The notes under the pieces: generated by a model
The model's input: only the letters and a program-made list of their open reading frames with translations
Databases searched by the model: none
Told to the model about the DNA's origin: nothing
Source of the DNA: Actinomycetota bacterium
GTDB lineage: Bacteria > Actinomycetota > Thermoleophilia > Solirubrobacterales > 70-9
Assembly: GCA_018268695.1 (NCBI GenBank)
Contig: JAFDWD010000574.1
Coordinates: 1-19,508, forward strand
Length of the DNA stretch: 19,508 nt
Reading direction: 5' to 3'
In this document: piece after piece, positions 6,728 to 12,556 of the stretch
Position numbering within the stretch: position 1 is the stretch's first letter
Layout of the letters: each line of letters starts with the position of its first letter
Program-made: the position numbers and the translations under genes

Positions 6728-7866
6728 CCGACCCGCTCCAGGACCGCCGCGTTGTGGGAGGCGCCGTGGCGGTAGAGGACCATGCCGTAGCCGGCGACGA
6801 GGGCGAGCTCGGCACCGGTGGCGCGCTCGGACTCGACGGTCCCGCGCAGTTGGCGGACCGCCTCGACCAGGCCGTGCATCCCCCCCGCGCATCCCGCCTG
6901 CCCGGCGGAGAGCTGCCCGCCGGAGGTGTTCAGCGGCCAGCCGCCCTCGAGTACGGTCGCGCCGAGCCAGCGCTTGGCGTCGCCGTCGGGGACGAGGCCG
7001 AGGTCGAGCGCCTGGGCCAGCACCATCACCGGGTAGTCGTCATATAGGTAGGCGGCGTCGATGTCCTCGGGGCGAGCCTCGGCGGCGCTCCAGAGGTCGT
7101 CGGCGATCGCGGCAAAGCCGGTGGTCAGGCCGTCCCCCTCCTGCTGGTCGGAGTTGAAGAGCGAGCGCAGGGCGCGGACGCGGGCGGCAGGGCCGTCGGC
7201 GGGCGCGGCGCGGAGGACGATCGCGTCGCCGCCGGAGACGACCGGGACACAGTCGAGGCGGCAGAGCGGCGGCACGAAGATCGGCGTGTCGAGGTACTCG
7301 GCCATCGTCAGCGGGTCGCGGTAGACGGCGAGCGGATTGCGGCCCGCCCAGGCGCGCTGGGCCACCGGGATCGCGCCGAGGTCCTCGCGGCCGAGGTCGC
7401 GGGCGTCCATCCACCGCTGGGTCAGCAGGGCGAAGAGCGCGTTGGGCCCGCCGTAGTTCAGCGGCGCCAGGTGCTCGGCGGTGACCCGGTTGTAGTTGCG
7501 GACGAGGTCGGCGAAGGCGTCGCGGTCGAGGTGGTCGCCGGAGCAGAGGACGATCGTCTCGGCGTCGCCTGCCTCGATGGCGCGGAGCGCGTGGCTGAGC
7601 AGGTTGAGGCCGCTGGCGCCGCCGTGGGGGTCCTCCATCAGCCACCGCGGGCTGAGGCCGAGGTGCCAGGCGAGGTCGACAGCGTGGTCGGGCTTCAGCG
7701 AGAACGAGGCGACGCCGAATCCGTCGACGTCCTTGAGCCCGAGGCCCGCGTCGGCGAGCGCGCCGAGGACGGCCTCCTTCAGCAGCTCCTTCGTGTCGCG
7801 CCCGGCCGGGGGTCGGCGTTCGTAGCGAGCCTCGTAGGCGCCGACGATCAGTGGGTCCTTGACCAC
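6724..7866 (-). CDS. Thiolase-fold protein (SCP-x/Ltp-like), catalytic Cys absent
   Basis: Thiolase-superfamily protein, 380 residues, related to the lipid-transfer/acetyl-CoA acetyltransferase group that pairs with DUF35 proteins. The fold is seen in the N-terminal AVLGALADAGLGLKDVDGFG, the middle SGGDAIVLRA and the C-terminal NTSGGQLSAGQAGCAGGMHG. The place of the thiolase nucleophile holds H81-G-G-A-S-G86, with no Cys between residues 70 and 107. The usual G-H-P motif is replaced by G-Q-A at 322-324. This resembles Ltp2-type retro-aldolases, which lack the thiolase Cys and use other residues. A carbon-carbon lyase or acyl-transfer role on a CoA ester is therefore more likely than classical thiolysis. 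The GTG at 7866 is chosen because a TAGATT box lies six bases upstream, which predicts a leaderless mRNA. The overlap with the DUF35 gene supports a complex. Confidence 0.88.
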   Translation of the reverse strand: MVKDPLIVGAYEARYERRPPAGRDTKELLKEAVLGALADAGLGLKDVDGFGVASFSLKPDHAVDLAWHLGLSPRWLMEDPHGGASGLNLLSHALRAIEAGDAETIVLCSGDHLDRDAFADLVRNYNRVTAEHLAPLNYGGPNALFALLTQRWMDARDLGREDLGAIPVAQRAWAGRNPLAVYRDPLTMAEYLDTPIFVPPLCRLDCVPVVSGGDAIVLRAAPADGPAARVRALRSLFNSDQQEGDGLTTGFAAIADDLWSAAEARPEDIDAAYLYDDYPVMVLAQALDLGLVPDGDAKRWLGATVLEGGWPLNTSGGQLSAGQAGCAGGMHGLVEAVRQLRGTVESERATGAELALVAGYGMVLYRHGASHNAAVLERVG

Positions 7867-7872
7867 GGCATT

Positions 7873-7904
7873 AATCTACACCGCAGCGCGGTGCCCCGTA
7901 GATT
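7873..7904. promoter_or_regulatory. Divergent promoter with mirrored -10 boxes
   Basis: AATCTAC (7873-7879) and GTAGATT (7898-7904) are exact inverted copies. Read outward, each gives a TAGATT -10 box. The minus-strand box ends six bases before the thiolase-like GTG at 7866. The plus-strand box is followed by a leader of about 30 bases with a GGAGG site before the M20 gene. A second hairpin, CACCGC-AGC-GCGGTG (7879-7893), lies between. Clear -35 boxes are not visible, so an activator or a shared operator is possible. Confidence 0.65.
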
Positions 7905-7930
7905 CTGTTGAAGACCCTGCCGCTATCACT

Positions 7931-7937
7931 GGAGGAG
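7931..7937 (+). promoter_or_regulatory. Ribosome binding site of the M20 gene
   Basis: GGAGGAG with GGAGG ending five bases before the ATG at 7941. It decides this start over an in-frame TTG at 7908. Confidence 0.85.
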
Positions 7938-7940
7938 ACG

Positions 7941-9146
7941 ATGACGACTTCGCCCACCCCCCTGTCCGACCTGGGAGCGCGGGTCGACGAGATCTCTTCC
8001 CGCGTCGTCGATCGGCGACGTTACCTGCACGAACGGCCGGAGCTCTCCTACCAGGAGTCCGAGACCTCGGCCTTCATCGTCGCCGAGCTGGAACGGATCG
8101 GTGGCTTCGCCGAGATCTCCCGGCCGACCCCGACCAGCGTCGTCGCCGACCTGCGGGGCGGCAGCCCAGGCCCGCGGATCGCCGTGCGCTCCGACCATGA
8201 CGCGCTGCCGATCGAGGAGCAGACCGGGCTTTCGTTCGCCTCCAAGAACCCCGGCGTGATGCACGCCTGCGGGCACGACGGGCATACCTCGATGATGCTC
8301 GGCGTCGCCGAAGTGCTCGCGCCGCTGGCCGACAGCCTCTCCGGCGAGGTCCGCTTCCTCTTCGAGCACGGCGAGGAGGCGCTGCCCGGGGGCGCCTCGC
8401 AGATGGTCGCGGCGGGGGCGATGGAGGGCGTCGACCGGGTGATCGGCCAGCACCTCTGGGCCTGGTTCCCGGTCGGCAAGGCATCGGTGCGGCCCGGCCC
8501 GGTGATGGCCTCGTGCGATGTCTTCGAGATCGTCGTCAAAGGGCGCGGCGGCCACATCTCCAAGCCTCAGGACGCGATCGACCCGCTCGTCATCGGCGCG
8601 CAGATCGTCACCAACCTCCAGCACGTCGTCGCCCGCGAGGTCGATCCGCAGGAGATCGCGGTGCTCGGCGTCACCCAGTTCGAAGCGGGTGAGTCGGTCG
8701 GCGTGATCCCGCAGACGGCGCGCCTCGAAGGCGGGACCAACATGTTCTCCCCCGCCGTCCGCGACCTGCTGGAGCGGCGGATCGGCGAGATCGCGACCGA
8801 GATCTGCGCCGCCCACGGCGCCACCTGCGAGTACACCTACACGCGCGGCTACGACGCGGTCGTCAACGACGTGGACACGACCGAGATCGTCGCCTCCGCG
8901 GCCCGGCGGGCACTCGGCGAGGACGGCGTCTACGAGGGCGACCTGATCCTCGGCGGCGAGGACTTCTCCGCCTTCCAGGCCTGCGCCCCAGGCACCTTCA
9001 TCCTCCTCGGCGCCGCCGATCCCGACTGGCCCGAGGTCCACGACCACCACCACCCCGAATTCGACATCGACGAGCGCGCCCTCGCCAACGGCGTGAAGGT
9101 GATCACCGAGTCGGTCGTCGCCCTCCTGGAAGACGGCAAGCCCTGA
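7941..9146 (+). CDS. M20D-family amidohydrolase (N-acyl amino acid hydrolase)
   Basis: Zinc or manganese amidohydrolase of peptidase family M20, subgroup D, which includes hippurate hydrolase, bacterial aminoacylases and plant IAA-amino acid hydrolases. It has 401 residues. The metal site is intact: C110-G-H112-D-G-H115, E145-E146, H171 and the His cluster at 369-371 followed by PEFDIDE. The dimerization domain sits between about 185 and 300 with the RGGHIS motif at 202-207. GGED is at 338-341. It should cleave the amide of an N-acyl or N-aroyl amino acid in the cytoplasm. The gene is divergent from the thiolase/hydantoinase set and shares its promoter region, so it may supply that pathway with a free acid or amino acid. 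It is followed at once by a palindromic repeat. Confidence 0.92.
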   Translation: MTTSPTPLSDLGARVDEISSRVVDRRRYLHERPELSYQESETSAFIVAELERIGGFAEISRPTPTSVVADLRGGSPGPRIAVRSDHDALPIEEQTGLSFASKNPGVMHACGHDGHTSMMLGVAEVLAPLADSLSGEVRFLFEHGEEALPGGASQMVAAGAMEGVDRVIGQHLWAWFPVGKASVRPGPVMASCDVFEIVVKGRGGHISKPQDAIDPLVIGAQIVTNLQHVVAREVDPQEIAVLGVTQFEAGESVGVIPQTARLEGGTNMFSPAVRDLLERRIGEIATEICAAHGATCEYTYTRGYDAVVNDVDTTEIVASAARRALGEDGVYEGDLILGGEDFSAFQACAPGTFILLGAADPDWPEVHDHHHPEFDIDERALANGVKVITESVVALLEDGKP

Positions 9147-9157
9147 CGCCCACCCGA

Positions 9158-9198
9158 CCCTGCACGCTTGTCTCGCATAGCAAGACAAGCGTGCAGGG
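9158..9198. repeat. Palindromic repeat, copy 2 (possible two-way terminator)
   Basis: Arms of 19 bases pair at 18 positions around an ATA loop (9177-9179); the single mismatch is 9174/9182. It fills most of the 54-base gap between the converging M20 and enoyl-CoA hydratase genes, so it could end both transcripts. It has no T-tract. The same sequence recurs at 17286-17326, and a decayed copy lies at 3525-3562. Confidence 0.9.
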
Positions 9199-9200
9199 GG

Positions 9201-9962
9201 TCAGCGGCCTTTCCAGTTAGCGGGGCGCTTCTCGGCGAAGGCCCTTGCGCCCTCGAGGGCGTCCTCGGAGCTGCCGACCTCGGCGTTCAGCTTTCGCATC
9301 TCGGTCCAGAGGCCGGCTTCGTCCAGGTCGGGGGCGAGCTGCAGCATGCGGCGGGCGCCGGCTACGGCGAGGGGGGCGTTGGCGGCGATCTTCGCGGCCA
9401 GTTCGAGCGCGCCGTCGACGGCGGCGCCCGGGTCGGTGAGGCGGCTGACGACGCCGTGCTGGGCCATCGTCTCGGCGCCGACGAACTCGCCGGTGAGGAT
9501 GATCTCGGCGGCGACGCGCGGCGGCAGCAGGCGGGGTAGGCGGACCAAGCCGCCGCCGGCGGCGAGCAGGCCGCGGCGGACCTCGGGCAGGCCGAAGGTC
9601 GCCTCGCGGGAGGCGACGATCAGGTCGCAGGCGAGGGCGACCTCGAAGCCGCCCGCCAGCGCGTAGCCCTCGACCGCGGCGATCAGCGGCTTCTTCGGCG
9701 GCGCCTCGGCGAAGCCGGCCAGGCCACGGCCCTCGATCACCGGTTTCTGGCCCGCGGCGAACGCCTTCAAGTCCATCCCGGAGGAGAAGTTGCCGCCCGC
9801 CCCGGTGAGGACGCCGACCGACAGCTCGGGGTCGGCGTCGAGCCCGTCCAGGGCGCCGGCGATGCCTTCGGCGACCTCCAGGTCGAGCGCATTCTTGACC
9901 GTCGGACGGTCGATCGTGATCAGCAGCGTCGCGTCACGCCGCTCGGTCAGCACAGAGGTCAC
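9201..9962 (-). CDS. Enoyl-CoA hydratase/isomerase (crotonase) family protein
   Basis: Crotonase-fold enzyme acting on acyl-CoA esters, 253 residues from the GTG at 9962. The oxyanion-hole segments NFSSGMDLK and EGYALAGGFEVALACDL are present. Both acidic residues that match the rat hydratase pair are kept: Glu107 in GGFEVAL and Glu127 in GLPEVRRGL. A true hydratase is therefore possible, though isomerase members share the fold. The start is set by a TAGAGT box (9970-9975) seven bases upstream, giving a leaderless mRNA; the GTG at 9971 overlaps that box. It could serve beta-oxidation or the nearby CoA-ester pathway. It converges with the M20 gene across a palindromic repeat. Confidence 0.9.
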   Translation of the reverse strand: MTSVLTERRDATLLITIDRPTVKNALDLEVAEGIAGALDGLDADPELSVGVLTGAGGNFSSGMDLKAFAAGQKPVIEGRGLAGFAEAPPKKPLIAAVEGYALAGGFEVALACDLIVASREATFGLPEVRRGLLAAGGGLVRLPRLLPPRVAAEIILTGEFVGAETMAQHGVVSRLTDPGAAVDGALELAAKIAANAPLAVAGARRMLQLAPDLDEAGLWTEMRKLNAEVGSSEDALEGARAFAEKRPANWKGR

Positions 9963-9969
9963 GGCCGAC

Positions 9970-9975
9970 ACTCTA
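9970..9975 (-). promoter_or_regulatory. -10 box of the enoyl-CoA hydratase gene
   Basis: TAGAGT on the minus strand, seven bases before the GTG at 9962. This TANNNT-spacer-start layout predicts transcription starting at or next to the start codon. A small CACCCG-TCC-CGGGTG hairpin (9976-9990) lies just upstream and may end the holin-like gene's transcript. Confidence 0.55.
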
Positions 9976-9999
9976 CACCCGTCCCGGGTGCCCTATCGG

Positions 10000-10374
10000 C
10001 TATCGGGCGTAGGCCTGGCGACGATCGTCGTCGTCGGGCAGGAACAGGTTCAAGAGCCCGTTCATGATGCTGACGATGATCGCGGCCAGCACGCCCCACC
10101 AGAACGTCTTGATCTCGAAGTCGGGGACGATCCAGTCGGTCAGGTAGAGCATCAGGACGTTGATGAGGAAGTAGAAGAGCCCCAGCGTCACCACGATGAA
10201 GGGGATCGAGAGCACGGTGAGGATCGGCTTCACCCAGGCGTTCACCAGCGTGAACACGGCGGCGGCGATGAACAGCGTCCACCACTGGCTCCCGTAGCTC
10301 ACCCCGGAAAGGATCCAGGCGGCGACGAACAGGGCGATGACGTTGCAGATCCAACGGACGAGGAGCTTCGACAT
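10000..10374 (-). CDS. Phage-holin family IV (YvlD-like) membrane protein
   Basis: Small integral membrane protein, 124 residues, matching the Mycobacterium 4-TM phage-holin superfamily IV (Pfam PF04020; B. subtilis YvlD is a relative). Four hydrophobic segments lie at about 8-24, 31-50, 55-80 and 90-112, with the family signature NAWVKPILTVLSIPF between the second and third. The tail is DDDDRRQAYAR, a charged cytoplasmic end. Despite the family name, chromosomal members are not phage lysis genes; their role is unknown. The ATG at 10374 follows a GGTG stretch and is preferred over a GTG two codons earlier. It starts 21 bases after the amidase stop on the same strand, so the two are probably cotranscribed. 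Confidence 0.88.
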   Translation of the reverse strand: MSKLLVRWICNVIALFVAAWILSGVSYGSQWWTLFIAAAVFTLVNAWVKPILTVLSIPFIVVTLGLFYFLINVLMLYLTDWIVPDFEIKTFWWGVLAAIIVSIMNGLLNLFLPDDDDRRQAYAR

Positions 10375-10395
10375 CGTCACCAGCTTACGCCGCGG

Positions 10396-11874
10396 TCAGG
10401 CGGATGCTTCGAGCTGGCGCGCGAGGCCGAGGAGCAGCGGCTCCTGGTTCTCGTGGGCGAGGAACTGCGCGCCGATCGGCAGGCCGGTCGCGGTGAAGCC
10501 GTTGGGAACGCTGATCGCGGGCCAGCCGGTGACGTTCCAGGGGAAGGCGAAGGGGCAGGACTCGCTGGCGGAGCCGCCCGTCGCCCAGTAGCCGCGGCCG
10601 TCGTAGTGGCCGATCCGCGGCGGCGGCACGGCGGTGACCGGGGTGAGGACGAGGTCGTGGCGCTCGAAGGTGCGGCCGAGGCGGCGGCGCAGGGACGGCT
10701 CGGCGGCGCGGGCGGCCCGCAGCGGCGGTCCCGACAGCAGGGCGCCGAGGCGAGCGTGGACGCGGGTGCGGGGCTCGAGGGCCGACGAGTCGATGCCGTG
10801 CTCCCGCACCCAGTCGCGGACGCCGGCCATGCCGCGCGGCACCAGCGCCGGGGCGACGAGGCCGTAGTCGAGGTCCTCCTCGACCACCTCGTGCCCGAGC
10901 TCTTCGAGGCGCTCCCCCATCGCGTAGGTGGCGTCGCGGTGCTCCACGCAGAGGCGGTCGTGGATGCCGAACGGCACCTTGAGGCTGATCGCGATCCGCA
11001 GCCGTTCCGGCTCGCGCCGGGAGGCCGCGGCGAAGGGCTCGCTCGCGGGCGCGACGTGGTGGCGGTCCGCCGGGACGTTGCCCGCGACGGCGTCGAGCAG
11101 CAGCCCGGCGTCTTCGGCGCTCCGCGCCAGCGGCCCGAGGACGGTGAGCCCGTGGAAGGCCTCGGCGTCGGGCCAGGTGGAGATCCGGCCGCGCTGCGGC
11201 TTCAGCCCGACGAGGCCGCACCAGGCGGCGGGTATGCGGATCGAGCCGGCGCCGTCGGAGCCGATCGCCGCGGCGACCAGACCCGCGGCGACCGCGGCGG
11301 CCGCGCCGCCGCTGGAGCCGCCCGGCGCGTGGTCGGTGTGCCACGGGTTGCGGGTCGCCCCGAAGGTCGGCGACTCGGTGAAGTGCCACTGACCGACCTC
11401 GGGCGCCTGCGTCTTGCCGACGATGATCGCCCCGGCGCGGCGCAGGCGGCGGACCAGCTCGGCGTCGGTCCGGCACTCGGCGACGGCGCCGCCGCAGCCG
11501 AACGGGGTCGAGTGGCCGGCCAGATCGACGTCGTCCTTGATCGCGATCGGCACGCCGAGGAGCGGTGGGATCGTCACGCCCTCCCCACCCGCCAGGCGCG
11601 CGTCGGCGCGGTCGGCTTCCTCGAGCGCGCTCTCGGCGCAGACGACGCGGAAGGCGTTCAGGCGTGGCTGGGACTCCTCGATGCGGGCGAGCGACAGCTC
11701 GACCAGCTCGCGGGAGCTGACTTCGCGCTCGACCAGGAGACGGGCCTGGTCGACGAGTGACGCGAAGGCGAGCGGCGGGGCCGTCGCGGCATCCGGGAAC
11801 GGCGGCACCGCGACACCCGGCCTCCCAGCCACGGTGGTCGCGGTGCCATTCATCTCCTGCCCGAAGGTCTCCAT
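10396..11874 (-). CDS. Amidase-signature family hydrolase
   Basis: Cytoplasmic amidase of the amidase-signature family, 492 residues. The Ser-cisSer-Lys triad is complete: Lys113 in PIAIKDDVD, the cis-Ser in GGSSGG (187-188) and the nucleophile Ser211 in GSDGAGSIRIP. It hydrolyses a carboxamide to acid and ammonia or amine; the substrate cannot be deduced. The ATG at 11874 fits a TAGTAT -10 box at 11889-11894. A longer open frame upstream to 11952 would cover the operator and promoter and is rejected. A second ATG at 11853 has AGGAG touching it, too close to work well. It is divergent from a TetR regulator, which probably represses it, and is followed by the holin-like membrane protein. Confidence 0.92.
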   Translation of the reverse strand: METFGQEMNGTATTVAGRPGVAVPPFPDAATAPPLAFASLVDQARLLVEREVSSRELVELSLARIEESQPRLNAFRVVCAESALEEADRADARLAGGEGVTIPPLLGVPIAIKDDVDLAGHSTPFGCGGAVAECRTDAELVRRLRRAGAIIVGKTQAPEVGQWHFTESPTFGATRNPWHTDHAPGGSSGGAAAAVAAGLVAAAIGSDGAGSIRIPAAWCGLVGLKPQRGRISTWPDAEAFHGLTVLGPLARSAEDAGLLLDAVAGNVPADRHHVAPASEPFAAASRREPERLRIAISLKVPFGIHDRLCVEHRDATYAMGERLEELGHEVVEEDLDYGLVAPALVPRGMAGVRDWVREHGIDSSALEPRTRVHARLGALLSGPPLRAARAAEPSLRRRLGRTFERHDLVLTPVTAVPPPRIGHYDGRGYWATGGSASESCPFAFPWNVTGWPAISVPNGFTATGLPIGAQFLAHENQEPLLLGLARQLEASA

Positions 11875-11888
11875 CGGCCTGCGGGAAG

Positions 11889-11894
11889 ATACTA
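11889..11894 (-). promoter_or_regulatory. -10 box of the amidase gene
   Basis: TAGTAT on the minus strand, 14 bases before the ATG at 11874. Transcription would start near 11882 and leave a very short leader. The box abuts the palindromic operator at 11898-11918, so a bound regulator would block it. Confidence 0.6.
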
Positions 11895-11897
11895 GAT

Positions 11898-11918
11898 CGT
11901 TCGAACGAACGAGCGTTC
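11898..11918. promoter_or_regulatory. Probable TetR operator
   Basis: Two overlapping palindromes lie between the divergent amidase and TetR genes: CGTTCGAACG (11898-11907, perfect) and GAACG-AG-CGTTC (11907-11918). GAACG half sites are common in TetR-family operators. The site sits between the two -10 boxes, so one bound dimer or pair of dimers could shut both promoters. Confidence 0.7.
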
Positions 11919-11922
11919 CGGG

Positions 11923-11928
11923 TACCAT
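11923..11928 (+). promoter_or_regulatory. -10 box of the tetR-family gene
   Basis: TACCAT, seven bases before the GTG at 11936. There is no Shine-Dalgarno sequence, so a leaderless mRNA is expected. Confidence 0.6.
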
Positions 11929-11935
11929 TCGCGTA

Positions 11936-12556
11936 GTGCCCACCCCCACCAAAGGAAGCGAGGCGCCGGAGGCGATCGACCGGCGCCGCGCCCCGGAGAC
12001 GCGCGAGCGGATCCTCCGCGCGACGCTCGCCCTGCTCGCCGAGGAGGGGACCGCGGCGCTGTCGAACCGGCGGATCGCGGCGGCGGCCGACGTCTCGCTC
12101 GGCTCGCTGACCTACCACTTCCCCAGCCAGGCCTCCCTGCTGCGCGAGGCGCTCCTCTTATATGTCGGGGAGGAGGTCGCGCGGCTGGAGGCGATCGCCG
12201 CGGCGCTGCGGGAACGGAACCCGACCCCCGAGGAGGTCGCGGCCCAGGTCGAGGCGCTGATCGGCCGCCCCGGCGGCGGCCCCGGTCCCCTGGCCGAGCT
12301 CGAGCTGCACCTGCAGGCGGCCCGCGACCCGGAGCTCCACGAGGCCTCGGCGCGCTGCTTCGCCGCCTACGAGGAGCTCGCGGCGAGCGCCCTCGGCACC
12401 CTCGGCGTCACCGACCCGACGCGATACGCGAGCGCCTTCGTTGCCCTCGTCACCGGCCTCGGCGTGCGCCGCCTCGGTACCGGCGCCGCCGACTCCGAGG
12501 CCGTCGCCGACGCCCTCCTCACCCTGCTGCGCGGCGCCCTCGCCGAGCCGGGTTAG
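11936..12556 (+). CDS. TetR-family transcriptional regulator
   Basis: Dimeric DNA-binding repressor, 206 residues. The N-terminal domain is typical: TRERILRATLALLAEEG (helix 1), then the helix-turn-helix LSNRRIAAAADVSLGSLTYHF, then SQASLLREALLLYV. The C-terminal ligand domain (about 75-206) is variable, as usual, so the inducer cannot be read. The GTG at 11936 is chosen because the family homology starts soon after and a TACCAT box lies seven bases before it. It is divergent from the amidase gene across a palindromic operator, which implies self-control and control of the amidase/holin-like pair. Its stop codon overlaps that of the converging M28-like gene by a few bases. Confidence 0.92.
   Translation: MPTPTKGSEAPEAIDRRRAPETRERILRATLALLAEEGTAALSNRRIAAAADVSLGSLTYHFPSQASLLREALLLYVGEEVARLEAIAAALRERNPTPEEVAAQVEALIGRPGGGPGPLAELELHLQAARDPELHEASARCFAAYEELAASALGTLGVTDPTRYASAFVALVTGLGVRRLGTGAADSEAVADALLTLLRGALAEPG

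Noticed and set aside
7926..9188. Minus-strand open frame opposite the M20 gene
   Set aside because: It has no domain signature and ends in the palindromic repeat; the plus-strand M20 protein has a complete metal site.
10000..10374. Prophage remnant suggested by the phage-holin family name
   Set aside because: No other phage gene is nearby and family IV members are common ordinary chromosomal membrane proteins.
11875..11952. Longer amidase start
   Set aside because: It would run through the TetR operator and the amidase -10 box, and family homology begins well after 11874.
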